From Actinopolymorpha alba DSM 45243 (GTDB lineage Bacteria > Actinomycetota > Actinomycetes > Propionibacteriales > Actinopolymorphaceae), in NCBI RefSeq assembly GCF_000373925.1, contig NZ_KB892801.1, forward strand, positions 62,001-126,000: a stretch of 64,000 nucleotides of DNA, written 5' to 3'. Positions 55,626 through 63,655 of the stretch are shown piece by piece (the first letter of the stretch is position 1; every line of letters starts with the position of its first letter). The position numbers and the translations under genes were made by a program. Under the pieces are notes generated by a model. The model was not told where the DNA came from. It saw only the letters and a program-made list of their open reading frames with translations, and did no database searches.

Positions 55626-55710
55626 GCGTGAGGGAGGCCGTCGCCTGATGGGGGTCTGCGCGTGATGGGGGTCTTCATGTGATGAGGGACGTCGCGTGAC
55701 GCGGGACTTC
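55626..55710 (+). repeat. Five tandem 17-bp units ending in the start of the BadF gene
   Basis: Units starting at 55626, 55643, 55660, 55677 and 55694 share GCGTGATGGGGGTCTTC-like sequence; the middle ones are most alike. Each contains a purine-rich run and a GTG or TG-A overlap, and the last contains the GTG start of the downstream gene. Since 17 is not a multiple of three, units are in different frames. Confidence 0.8.
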
Positions 55711-56688
55711 GGTGTCCGGTTGGTGGTCGACGGCGGACAGACCATGCTCCGGATGGGCGTCCTCCAGGAGTCGGACCAGCCGGTTCCGCCGCTGCGCGAG
55801 CAGGTCTCGGTTCCGGGGTTCCAGTGGACGGCCGGTGAGGACCCGGTCGAGCAGCAGTGCCAGCGGGTCGTCGCCGCCTGGGAGGCGCTCGGCCGGCCAG
55901 GTCCCGTCGACGTGGTGGCTCTTGGTCTTGCCGGCGGCGCGTCCGACCGGCCGAGCCGGGAACGCCTCGCGCCGCTGGTCGCCGAACGCCTGGGCGCCCG
56001 CAAGGTGCTCCTGACAGGCGACGACGTCACGACGCACCTCGGCGTCCTCGCCGGCGAGCCCGGGGTCGTCGTGGCGGCCGGGACCGGCGTGGCCTGCCTC
56101 GCCGTCACGTCAAGCGGGCAGCTGATCAACATCGACGGGCTGGGCTACCTCTTCGGTGACTCCGGCGGTGGGTTCTCGCTGGGACTGGCCGGTCTGCGGG
56201 CCGCGCTCGCGGGCTACGAGGGCCGGGGCGCCGCGACCGCGTTGACGGCCCGGGCCGAACGCCGGGTCGGCCGGCCGCTGCGGGACGCGGTGAAGACGTG
56301 GTACCGCTCGCCCTCGCTGGTCGCCGACGTCGCGGCGTTCGCGGCAGAGGTGGCCGAGGTCGCGCAGGCGGACCCGGTGGCGCGGGTGCTGTGCCTGTCC
56401 GCCGGTGAGGAACTCGCCGTCAGTGTGACCGCCGCCGTCCGTAAGGGTTTCCCGGCCGCGCCCGACGGGAGTGTGCCGGTTTCCTGGGCCGGTGGGGTCC
56501 TTGGGGCTCCCGTCATCTTCGAGGCGTTCTCGACCGGAATGGCCGAGCTGTGCCCGGCCGCCACGTTGCGTACGCCGCAGGGCGACTCGCTCGGCGGTGC
56601 GGTGCGGCTGGCCGCCAGCGCGGAGGTGCCGCACCTGGCCAGTGTGGTCGTACACCTGACCGCGACCGCCCGCCCCGAGGGGCGGTAA
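55696..56688 (+). CDS. BadF/BadG/BcrA/BcrD-type ATPase, N-acetylglucosamine kinase-like
   Basis: A 330-residue ASKHA kinase starting at GTG 55696. VRLVVDGGQTMLRMGVL is the phosphate-1 motif with catalytic Asp-Gly-Gly, LLTGDDVTTHLGVLAG is the adenine-side segment, and VVVAAGTGVACLAV is phosphate 2. GYLFGDSGGGFSLGLAGLRAA matches N-acetylglucosamine kinases of the BadF group, where Gly-Asp contacts sugar. It probably phosphorylates an amino sugar; substrate choice is inferred. It follows ppx and precedes a TIM-barrel isomerase, as in related genomes. The start lies in a tandem 17-bp repeat and the stop in a 24-bp repeat. Confidence 0.85.
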   Translation: MTRDFGVRLVVDGGQTMLRMGVLQESDQPVPPLREQVSVPGFQWTAGEDPVEQQCQRVVAAWEALGRPGPVDVVALGLAGGASDRPSRERLAPLVAERLGARKVLLTGDDVTTHLGVLAGEPGVVVAAGTGVACLAVTSSGQLINIDGLGYLFGDSGGGFSLGLAGLRAALAGYEGRGAATALTARAERRVGRPLRDAVKTWYRSPSLVADVAAFAAEVAEVAQADPVARVLCLSAGEELAVSVTAAVRKGFPAAPDGSVPVSWAGGVLGAPVIFEAFSTGMAELCPAATLRTPQGDSLGGAVRLAASAEVPHLASVVVHLTATARPEGR

Positions 56689-56741
56689 CCCCGCTGCCTG
56701 AGGGGGTCGGTAAGCGGCTGCCCGAGGGGCGGTAACCGCCC
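56668..56741. repeat. About three 24-bp units carrying the BadF-gene stop codon
   Basis: Units related to CTGCCCGAGGGGCGGTAACC recur in the order original end (stop TAA at 56686-56688), then GCCTGAGGGGGTCGGTAAGC and GCCCGAGGGGCGGTAACC. Each keeps the TAA, like the folE case. Confidence 0.7.
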
Positions 56742-56806
56742 GCCCGGGGGAGCCCGGCTTCGCAGTCGCCGGACCGCGCGGGCGCGGTAGCCGTACGCTG
56801 GGGGCC

Positions 56807-57712
56807 GTGCAGCCCGTCGCGCCCACTACCCATGTCCGGGGCAAGGACGTCGTCGTCCGGGTGCCCGACGCGCGGATCGCGCTGTCCTCGGCGTCGGTCT
56901 ACCCCGAGTCGACCGCGACGGCGTTCGAGCTGGCCGCCCGCCTGGGGTTCGACGGCGTTGAGGTCATGGTGGGTGCCGATCCGCTGAGCCAGGACATCAG
57001 CGCGCTGCGCCGGCTGAGCGACTACCACCAGCTGCCCGTCGTCTCCATCCACGCACCCACGCTGTTGATCACCCAGCGGGTCTGGGGCACGGACCCCTGG
57101 GGCAAGCTCGACCGCAGCGCGGAGGCTGCGAAGGAGCTCGGCGCCTCCGTGGTAGTCGTCCACCCGCCGTTTCGCTGGCAGCGCGACTACGCCCGCGACT
57201 TCGTGACCGGGGTGGCCCAACGCCAGCAGGAAACGGGCATCAGTTTCGCGGTCGAGAACATGTTCCCGTGGCGGGCCGCCGGGCAGGGCCTCCAGGCGTA
57301 CCTCCCGGGTTGGGACCCGCGGGACTTCGACTACGCCGAGGTGACGCTCGACCTGTCCCACACGGCGACGGCGGGCGTGGACGCCTACGAGATGGCGTAC
57401 GACCTGGGCGACCGGCTGACCCACGTGCACCTCGCGGACGGCACCGGCTCCAGCAAGGACGAGCATCTGGTGCCCGGCCGCGGTAACCAGCGCTGTGCCG
57501 AGGTGCTCGAGCTGCTCGCCCGGCGCGGCTTCACCGGCTCCATCGTCCTGGAGGTCAACACCCGGCGGGCGGCCAGCCGGGCAGAGCGGGAGGCTGACCT
57601 CGCCGAGGCACTCGCGTACGCCCGCCTCAACTTCGCGGCTCCCGTCGTTCCTTCCTACGCCGTGACCGTCGACGGCACCATCGAGGCGGTCGGCGGCGGC
57701 ACGTCCGGCTGA
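56807..57712 (+). CDS. TIM-barrel sugar phosphate isomerase/epimerase family protein
   Basis: A 301-residue protein starting at GTG 56807; the first 24 residues may be extra. [20 protein letters not shown] and [10 protein letters not shown] begin the AP endonuclease 2-like barrel. Metal ligands are spread as expected: Glu in [12 protein letters not shown], Asp-His in [12 protein letters not shown], His in LTHVHLADG, and a late Glu in IVLEVNTRR. Members isomerise sugars or inosose or act as nucleases; the isomerase branch fits best. It follows a BadF-like kinase by 118 bp, hinting at one sugar pathway. Confidence 0.85.
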   Translation: MQPVAPTTHVRGKDVVVRVPDARIALSSASVYPESTATAFELAARLGFDGVEVMVGADPLSQDISALRRLSDYHQLPVVSIHAPTLLITQRVWGTDPWGKLDRSAEAAKELGASVVVVHPPFRWQRDYARDFVTGVAQRQQETGISFAVENMFPWRAAGQGLQAYLPGWDPRDFDYAEVTLDLSHTATAGVDAYEMAYDLGDRLTHVHLADGTGSSKDEHLVPGRGNQRCAEVLELLARRGFTGSIVLEVNTRRAASRAEREADLAEALAYARLNFAAPVVPSYAVTVDGTIEAVGGGTSG

Positions 57713-57843
57713 CTCCGAGTCGCCGCTACGTTCTCTCTCCCGGGATGCTCACCCGCCTCCCGGACCCGCGCCGTGAACTTCTTTCGGGCAGCCTCTTGCC
57801 CTGAATGTCTCTTTCGCCCATCCTGACTAGGACATCCCTTCCC

Positions 57844-57877
57844 AAATCCGGGCGCCTACCTGCGCACATCCGGATTT
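57844..57877. promoter_or_regulatory. Inverted repeat upstream of the SGNH hydrolase gene
   Basis: AAATCCGG (57844-57851) and CCGGATTT (57870-57877) form an inverted repeat 30 bp before the start, with smaller GCGC repeats inside. It may be an operator or leader hairpin. Confidence 0.4.
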
Positions 57878-57907
57878 CGGGCGCAGCCGGCGAAAAGAGG
57901 TCCGGTG

Positions 57908-58711
57908 ATGGTCAGGATTCGGCATCAGGCGTTCAGACTTCTCGTACTCCTCGGGTTCGCTACCGGATCGCTGATCGCGACCGGTATTCCCGCCGGCGCC
58001 GCCACTCCCACATACACCGCGCTGGGTGACTCGTATTCGTCCGGCGTGGGCACCCGCAGCTATTACTCCGACGGCACGAACTGCAAGCGTTCTCCGTACG
58101 CCTATCCGGTGTTGGACGCCGCCCGGCTCAGCGCCAGGTTGACGTTCGCGGCCTGTTCGGGTGCGAAGGTCGCCGACGTTCGAAATGGTCAGTTGGGCAG
58201 CCTGAATTCCGCGACGACCTACGTCACCGTCTCGGTCGGCGGAAATGACACCGGGTGGTCGTCTGTCCTTCTGAAATGCGCCCAGCCCTGGCCGACGACC
58301 TGCTGGGGCGAGATCGACGCCGCGAATTCGTTCATCCGTAACACCCTGCCGGGTCGGCTCGACGGACTCTATTCGGCGATCAGGGCTGCCGCGCCCAACG
58401 CGCGGGTGGTCGTCGTGGGATATCCGCGCCTCTTCAACGGCCGGGAATGCAATCTCGCGGCCCGGATCAGCCCGGGTGAGCAGAGCGCACTCAACGCCAG
58501 TGCCGATTTGTTGGTGACGACGATCGCGGGTCGGGCGGCGGCACACGGGTTCAGGTTCGTCGACGCGCGGGGACCGTTCACCGGCCACGCGGTCTGTGAC
58601 ACCGTGGAATGGCTCAACGGTCTGTCCAACCCGATCAGCGAGTCCTATCACCCCAACCGGAGTGGGCAGACGGGGTACGCCAACCTGGTGGAATCCGCCC
58701 TGCGAAGCTGA
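57908..58711 (+). CDS. Secreted SGNH/GDSL-type lipase or esterase
   Basis: About 267 residues from ATG 57908 with AAGAGG upstream. A signal peptide (residues 1-32, RLLVLLGFATGSLIATGIPAGAA) is followed by block I YTALGDSYSSGVG with nucleophile Ser42, block II Gly near FAACSGAKV, block III Asn in VSVGGNDTGW, and block V with catalytic His in SYHPNRSG. Four or more Cys probably form disulfides outside the cell. This matches actinobacterial secreted lipases and esterases with broad ester substrates. It stands alone before a repeat-rich convergent junction. Confidence 0.92.
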   Translation: MVRIRHQAFRLLVLLGFATGSLIATGIPAGAATPTYTALGDSYSSGVGTRSYYSDGTNCKRSPYAYPVLDAARLSARLTFAACSGAKVADVRNGQLGSLNSATTYVTVSVGGNDTGWSSVLLKCAQPWPTTCWGEIDAANSFIRNTLPGRLDGLYSAIRAAAPNARVVVVGYPRLFNGRECNLAARISPGEQSALNASADLLVTTIAGRAAAHGFRFVDARGPFTGHAVCDTVEWLNGLSNPISESYHPNRSGQTGYANLVESALRS

Positions 58712-58716
58712 CCGCC

Positions 58717-58830
58717 TTTGCGGACCGTTGATCAACCGTCAGGCCCGCGCCCGCGATATGAGACAAGGCCTCTGAGCTTGTTGGGTTGTCAGAGGTTTCT
58801 CGGTCTCTTGGCCGATAAACCTCTGACAAC
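58717..58830. repeat. Family F fragment plus family C copy 2
   Basis: TTTGCGGACCGTTGATCAAC (58717-58736) exactly repeats 50662-50681. Then CCCGCGATATGAGACAAG (58750-58767) leads to a hairpin with perfect 14-bp arms GTTGTCAGAGGTTT (58785-58798) and AAACCTCTGACAAC (58817-58830) and an inner TCGG/CCGA stem. It lies between convergent SGNH and aceA genes. Confidence 0.87.
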
Positions 58831-58879
58831 GTGCGGGTTACCTTGCGCGGTCTTACTGAGTACCGCCTATTTCTCAGAG

Positions 58880-58944
58880 GCGACCGCACGGAGACGGCGA
58901 TGACCCCCCATTCCCACGCGCCATCGCCGTCTTCGTGCGGTCGC
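58880..58944. terminator. Long inverted repeat downstream of aceA
   Basis: Arms 58880-58902 (GCGACCGCACGGAGACGGCG...) and 58922-58944 pair at 22 of 23 positions around a 19-nt loop. It sits 40 bp beyond the aceA stop and can serve as a bidirectional terminator. No other copy was seen. Confidence 0.75.
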
Positions 58945-58983
58945 GACCGCCGGCCAGGTCAGCCAGCTGATCAGGTCAGCTGA

Positions 58984-60327
58984 TCAGGCCGACCTGAACT
59001 GCTCCTCCTCCGTCGAGCCCGTCAGCGCCGTCGTCGACGACTGCGGAGAGATCGCGGTGCTCACCAGGTCGAAGTAGCCCGTCCCCACCTCGCGCTGGTG
59101 CCTGGTCGCGGTGTAGCCGTCCCGCTCGGCCGCGAACTCGCGCTCCTGCAGAGCGACGTACGCCGTCATGCCATCTCCGGCGTACCCATGCGCGAGCTCG
59201 AACATCGAGTGGTTCAGCGCGTGGAAGCCCGCCAGGGTGATGAACTGGAAGGTGTATCCCATCTCGCCCAGCTCCCGCTGGAACTTCGCGATCGTCCCGT
59301 CGTCGAGGTGCTTCTTCCAGTTGAACGACGGTGAGCAGTTGTAGGCGAGCATCTGGTCGGGGTATTCCGCCTTGATCGCCTCGGCGAACTCCCGCGCCAC
59401 GTCGAGGTCGGGCTTGGAGGTTTCCATCCACAGCAGTTCGGCGTACGGCGCGTAGGCGAGGCCCCGCGCGATGCAGGCGGGCAGGCCGTTGCGGACGCGG
59501 TAGAACCCCTCAGCCGTCCGCTCGCCGGTCACGAACTCCCGGTCCCGCTCGTCGATGTCGCTGGTCACCAGCGTCGCGGCCTGCGCGTCCGTCCGCGCGA
59601 CGATCAGCGAGGGTACGCCGCACACGTCGGCGGCGAGCCGGGCCGCGTTGAGGGTACGGATGTGCTGGCCGGTCGGGATCAGGACCTTTCCACCCAGGTG
59701 GCCGCACTTCTTCTCCGAGGCAAGCTGATCCTCCCAGTGCACGCCGGCCGCGCCCGCGGCGATCATCGCGCGCATGAGTTCGAACGCGTTCAGCACGCCG
59801 CCGAACCCCGCCTCCGCGTCGGCCACGATCGGGGCCAGCCAGTACGGCGCGTCGCGGTCGCCCTCTGCCCAGGTGATCTGGTCGGCCCGGAGCAGTGCGT
59901 TGTTGATCCGGCGAACGACCTGCGGCACGGAGTTCGCGGGGTAGAGGCTCTGGTCGGGATAGGTCTGGCCGGCCTGGTTCGCGTCGGCCGCGACCTGCCA
60001 GCCGGACAGGTAGATCGCCTTCAGTCCGGCGCGTACCTGCTGCACGGCCTGGTTGCCCGTCAGCGCCCCGAGTGCGTTGATGTAGTCCTCTGTGTGGAGG
60101 AGGCGCCACAGCCGCTCCGCTCCCAGCCGGGCGAGGGTGTGTTCCTCCTGGACCGAGCCGCGCAGGCGTACGACGTCCTCGGCGCTGTAGGTCCGCTTGA
60201 TGCCCTTCCACCGTGGGTCGCTCTCCCAGCTTCTCTGTAGCTGCTCGGTGAGAGAGCGTGCCGCCGGTTCCGGCTCGTCCTGAGTCGTGGTGTTCGTTCC
60301 GCTTGACGTCGTCTCCGTTGGCGTCAT
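58984..60327 (-). CDS. aceA: Isocitrate lyase
   Basis: A 447-residue enzyme from ATG 60327, with GGGAGGG upstream; the frame is open far beyond but without similarity. It splits isocitrate to succinate and glyoxylate in the glyoxylate shunt, allowing growth on acetate or fatty acids. The catalytic signature KKCGHLGGK holds Lys206-Lys207-Cys208-Gly-His210, and [18 protein letters not shown]-like sequence begins the barrel ([20 protein letters not shown]). The length fits the short ICL1 type. Malate synthase is not in the window. A RamB-like regulator is divergent, the arrangement expected for local control. Confidence 0.97.
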   Translation of the reverse strand: MTPTETTSSGTNTTTQDEPEPAARSLTEQLQRSWESDPRWKGIKRTYSAEDVVRLRGSVQEEHTLARLGAERLWRLLHTEDYINALGALTGNQAVQQVRAGLKAIYLSGWQVAADANQAGQTYPDQSLYPANSVPQVVRRINNALLRADQITWAEGDRDAPYWLAPIVADAEAGFGGVLNAFELMRAMIAAGAAGVHWEDQLASEKKCGHLGGKVLIPTGQHIRTLNAARLAADVCGVPSLIVARTDAQAATLVTSDIDERDREFVTGERTAEGFYRVRNGLPACIARGLAYAPYAELLWMETSKPDLDVAREFAEAIKAEYPDQMLAYNCSPSFNWKKHLDDGTIAKFQRELGEMGYTFQFITLAGFHALNHSMFELAHGYAGDGMTAYVALQEREFAAERDGYTATRHQREVGTGYFDLVSTAISPQSSTTALTGSTEEEQFRSA

Positions 60328-60448
60328 CGCGCTCACCCTCCCATTTGGTGGACCTCTGTCTGAGTCTCGGACGGGTACGACCGAAGGCGGGCCGATCTGC
60401 GGTGGAAACTTCGAGCGTTCTTCTCCTACGATGAACTCACGCCGTTCG

Positions 60449-60471
60449 TTCAGCATGAAAGGATGGCTGAA
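60449..60471. promoter_or_regulatory. Candidate operator at the start of the RamB-like gene
   Basis: TTCAGC (60449-60454) and GCTGAA (60466-60471) form an inverted repeat with an 11-bp spacer. It overlaps the earliest likely start of the regulator and lies about 120 bp from the aceA start, suitable for autoregulation and shunt control. Confidence 0.4.
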
Positions 60472-61912
60472 ATTGCCAACAGATCTGCATCTTGCGACCT
60501 TTGGGCAGCGACTGCGGCATCTGCGTCGGACGCGCCGCCTCACCCTTGCCGAGTTGGGTGCCCGGGTTGGTCGGGCACCGTCCCAGCTGTCCCTGATCGA
60601 GAACGGCCGGCGCGAACCCAAGCTCTCTCTCATCAGCGCGCTCGCGGACGCTCTCGACGTACCCCTCGACGACCTGCTCTCACCGGCGCCTCCGAGCCGC
60701 CGGGCGGAGCTGGAGATCGCGCTCGAGGACTCCCAGCAGGAGCCGCTCTACCGCGGGCTCGAGCTGCCCTACCTCAGGGTCGGCCCGCGCGTCCCGATCG
60801 AGGTGCTCGAACACCTCGCCGCGTTGTACACCGAACTCCGGCGCCGCGACACCAAGCCGACGGCCACCCCGGAGGAGGCGCGGGTCGCCAACGCCGAGTT
60901 GCGGCGGCAGATGCGGCAGCGGGGCAACTACTTCCCCGAGATCGAGCAGCTTGCCGTCGGGATGCTGGACGCGGTGGGATATCGCAGCGGCACGCTGTCA
61001 GACGCGCTCGTCGCGGCGATCGTGCTGCACTGCGGATTCAGCGTGCGGTACGCCGAGGACCTGCCACGGTCAGTCCGCTCCATCGCGGACCTGCGCCACC
61101 GGTGCATCTACCTCCGCCGCGAGTCGCTCGGGATGCACACGCCACGCGGGATCCTGCTCCAGACTCTCGGCCACTTCGTCCTCGACCACGAGCAACCCCG
61201 CGACTTCGCCGACTTCCTGCGCCAGCGGGTCGAGGCCAACTACTTCGCCGCCGCGGTGCTCGTGCCCGAACAGGTCGCCGTGCCGTTCCTGCGGCGGGCG
61301 AGGGACGACCGGGACCTCGCCGTCGAGGACCTGCGGGACGTGTTCTCCGTGTCGTACGAAATGGCCGCCCACAGGTTCACCAACCTGGCCACGAAGCACC
61401 TCGGCGTGCGCTGCCACTTCGTCCGCAACGACGAGGCCGGCACGATCTACAAGGCGTACGAGAACGACGGGCTGGTCTTTCCGTCGGACTCCTCCGGCGC
61501 CATCGAGGGGCAGCGGATGTGCCGGCACTGGGCGGGCCGGCGGGTCTTTTCGTCCCCGGACCGGTACTCCGCCTACTACCAGTACACCGACACCCCCGAG
61601 GGCACCCACTGGTGCGTGGCCCATGTCGATCCCGGCCGCGAACGGAACTTCGCGGTGACGCTCGGCGTGCCGTACGACGACTCGCGGTGGTTCCGGGGGC
61701 GCGAGACCACCAACCGCGCCACCTCCCGCTGCCCGGCGGGGCCGTGCTGCCAGCGCCCGCCCGCGCCGCTGGCCGACCGCTGGTCGGGCATGGCCTGGCC
61801 GTCGGCCCGGGCGCACTCCCACGTGCTCGCCGTACTCCCGCCCGGGTCGTTCCCCGGCGTCGACGAGACGGACGTCTACGCGTTCCTCGACCAGCACGCC
61901 CCGCCCGACTGA
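60455..61912 (+). CDS. RamB-type transcriptional regulator (XRE HTH plus IrrE-like and DUF2083 domains)
   Basis: About 485 residues if it starts at ATG 60455; TTG 60473 behind AAAGGA is another candidate. Residues about 12-70 are an XRE helix-turn-helix ([36 protein letters not shown]). The central part is an IrrE/ImmA-like region in which the metal motif is altered ([15 protein letters not shown] rather than HExxH). The C-terminal DUF2083-like domain has conserved Cys ([30 protein letters not shown]). In corynebacteria and mycobacteria RamB controls aceA in response to carbon source. Its divergence from aceA supports the same job. Confidence 0.9.
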   Translation: MKGWLKLPTDLHLATFGQRLRHLRRTRRLTLAELGARVGRAPSQLSLIENGRREPKLSLISALADALDVPLDDLLSPAPPSRRAELEIALEDSQQEPLYRGLELPYLRVGPRVPIEVLEHLAALYTELRRRDTKPTATPEEARVANAELRRQMRQRGNYFPEIEQLAVGMLDAVGYRSGTLSDALVAAIVLHCGFSVRYAEDLPRSVRSIADLRHRCIYLRRESLGMHTPRGILLQTLGHFVLDHEQPRDFADFLRQRVEANYFAAAVLVPEQVAVPFLRRARDDRDLAVEDLRDVFSVSYEMAAHRFTNLATKHLGVRCHFVRNDEAGTIYKAYENDGLVFPSDSSGAIEGQRMCRHWAGRRVFSSPDRYSAYYQYTDTPEGTHWCVAHVDPGRERNFAVTLGVPYDDSRWFRGRETTNRATSRCPAGPCCQRPPAPLADRWSGMAWPSARAHSHVLAVLPPGSFPGVDETDVYAFLDQHAPPD

Positions 61913-61953
61913 CGAATGCCCAACGGCTGGCTGGAAGCGTAGGGTCCGGGCAC

Positions 61954-62041
61954 AAACGATCACGTACACGTGGTCATTGGGGGCTTCGCATGGTGTCGAT
62001 GCCATGCAAGGCGGGTAATGACCACGTTTACGTGATCATTT
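61954..62041. repeat. Long double-stemmed inverted repeat, family G
   Basis: The 25-nt arms 61954-61978 (AAACGATCACGTACACGTGG...) and 62017-62041 pair with about three mismatches. An inner GCATGG/CCATGC stem lies within 61988-62007. It begins the 408-bp gap between the RamB-like and CNNM genes; a family D element and a short reading frame fill the rest. Confidence 0.85.
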
Positions 62042-62051
62042 CGCCGGTGGA

Positions 62052-62089
62052 CCCTGTACGGCGCTCTTGGCCAAGGGTGCTGCCGACCC
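62052..62089 (-). repeat. Diverged family D element, copy 2
   Basis: Read on the minus strand, GGGTCGG..GCACCCTTGGCC then AAGAGCGCCGTACAGGG matches positions 22157-22195 closely. The complementary right arm present at 22190-22214 is not recognisable here, so this copy cannot form the full hairpin. Confidence 0.75.
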
Positions 62090-62180
62090 AGAACCGGTCC
62101 GTTCGGCTCTGCCAGCGGCCGCGCCGGCCGGGTCGTACCCTTGGTCCCAGATGCACCGCCCCCGCGTACCCGAGAAGGAC

Positions 62181-62321
62181 ATGGAAGGCTCACCAGGTTC
62201 CGCGGCCACTCCGCCCGCGTCAGATCCCGTGGGCACTCCGCCCGCGCCTGATCCGACGGCCATACCCGCGCCTGCAGGCCACTCCCGACCTGAACAGAAA
62301 CAGGAGCGCGGGGTGCGCTGA
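62181..62321 (+). CDS. Possible 46-residue leader peptide overlapping the CNNM gene
   Basis: A short frame starting ATG 62181 behind GAGAAGG ends in a TGA that shares its A with the ATG of the CNNM gene (TGATG). The peptide is Pro/Ala-rich (ATPPASDPVGTPPAPDPTAI), encoded partly by a 20-bp direct repeat. No family similarity is seen. The overlap would suit translational coupling, but codon bias alone could keep this frame open. Confidence 0.3.
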   Translation: MEGSPGSAATPPASDPVGTPPAPDPTAIPAPAGHSRPEQKQERGVR

Positions 62322-63655
62322 TGCTGACGACCTGGCTGCTGCTCGCCACCGCGATCCTGCTGATGCTGGTCTGCGGGGTGTTCGTCGCGGCGGAGTTCTC
62401 GCTGGTGACGGTCAGCCGCCCGACGGTCGAACGCGCGGCCGACGCCGGTGTCCCGGGCGCCCGCGGGGTGCGATCGGCGCTGCGTTCCCTGTCGACCCAC
62501 CTGTCGAGCGCCCAGATCGGGATCACTCTCACCAACCTCGTCATCGGCTGGCTGGCCGAGCCCTCGGTGGCCCGGCTGATCGCCGGCCCGCTGGGAGCGG
62601 TCGGTGTTCCGAGCGCGGCCGTGACCGGTGTCGCGTTCGCGCTCGCGCTCGGTCTGGTGACCGTGGCGACGATGGTGTTGGGCGAGCTGGTGCCCAAGAA
62701 TCTCGCGATCGCCCACCCGTTCGGTGTCGCCCGCGTGGTGCAGGCGCCGCAGCGGGCGTTCACGGCGTTCACCCGACCGCTGACGACGTTGCTGAACGCC
62801 GCCGCCAACCGGATCGTCCGCGCGCTTGGTATCGAGCCGCAGGAGGAGCTCGCCTCCGCGCGCGGCCCCGAGGAGCTGGCCTCGGTCGTACGCTCGTCGG
62901 CTGAGTCGGGCTCCCTGCCGCCCTCGACGGCGGCGCTCGTCGAACGCATGCTGCGGTTCGACGACAAGCAGGCGCGGGACGTGATGACGCCGCGGACCCG
63001 TCTCGTCTGGGTGCACGCCACCGATCGGGTACGCCGGGTCATCGAGCTCGCCCGCGAGCACGGAATCTCCCGGTTTCCCGTCGCCGGCGCTGACCTTGAC
63101 GACATCGTGGGGGTCATCGAGCTGAGCCAGGCGGTCGCCGTACCCCGCGAGGCCCGTGACTCGACGATGGTCGGCCCGCTGGCGAGTCCGCCACTGCGGG
63201 TGCCTGACACAGCGCCGCTCGACGAGGTGCTCTGGGCCCTGCGTGACCACGGGACCGAGTTGGCGGTCGTCGCCGACGAGTACGGCGGTACGGCGGGGAT
63301 CGCGACGTTCGAGGACGTCGTGGAGGAGATCGTCGGCGAGGTGTCGGACGAGCACGACCAGCCACGGCCGGTGTATCGCCGGGTGGGCGCGGGTTGGATC
63401 GTCTCCGGCCTGCTGCGGCCCGACGAGCTCCACGCCCTGACCGGGCTCAGGCTGCCCGAGGCGCACCACAGGTACGAAACGATCGCCGGACTGGTGCTCC
63501 AGGAGTTCGGCCGGGTGCCGTGGGCCGGAGAGTCGCTCGTCATCGACGGTCTCGTCGTCACCGTCGAACGCATGGACGGCCGTCGCATCGACCAGGTGCG
63601 GATCGAGCCGGCGCCGGAGGGTACGAACCCACACCCACCGGGCGGTCAGCGATGA
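62321..63655 (+). CDS. CNNM/CorC-type membrane protein with CBS domains (first of a pair)
   Basis: A 444-residue protein starting at ATG 62321. The DUF21/CNNM domain (1-190) has three to four membrane helices, beginning LLLATAILLMLVCGVFVAAEFSLVTVS, and LGELVPKNLAIAHP. Two CBS domains follow (about 220-340: MTPRTRLVWVHATD, AVVADEYGGTAGIATFEDVV), then a CorC_HlyC domain (about 350-430). Despite old hemolysin labels, such proteins are implicated in Mg2+/Co2+ export. A paralogue follows with an ATGA overlap, so the two are coupled and may form a heteromer. Confidence 0.92.
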   Translation: MLTTWLLLATAILLMLVCGVFVAAEFSLVTVSRPTVERAADAGVPGARGVRSALRSLSTHLSSAQIGITLTNLVIGWLAEPSVARLIAGPLGAVGVPSAAVTGVAFALALGLVTVATMVLGELVPKNLAIAHPFGVARVVQAPQRAFTAFTRPLTTLLNAAANRIVRALGIEPQEELASARGPEELASVVRSSAESGSLPPSTAALVERMLRFDDKQARDVMTPRTRLVWVHATDRVRRVIELAREHGISRFPVAGADLDDIVGVIELSQAVAVPREARDSTMVGPLASPPLRVPDTAPLDEVLWALRDHGTELAVVADEYGGTAGIATFEDVVEEIVGEVSDEHDQPRPVYRRVGAGWIVSGLLRPDELHALTGLRLPEAHHRYETIAGLVLQEFGRVPWAGESLVIDGLVVTVERMDGRRIDQVRIEPAPEGTNPHPPGGQR

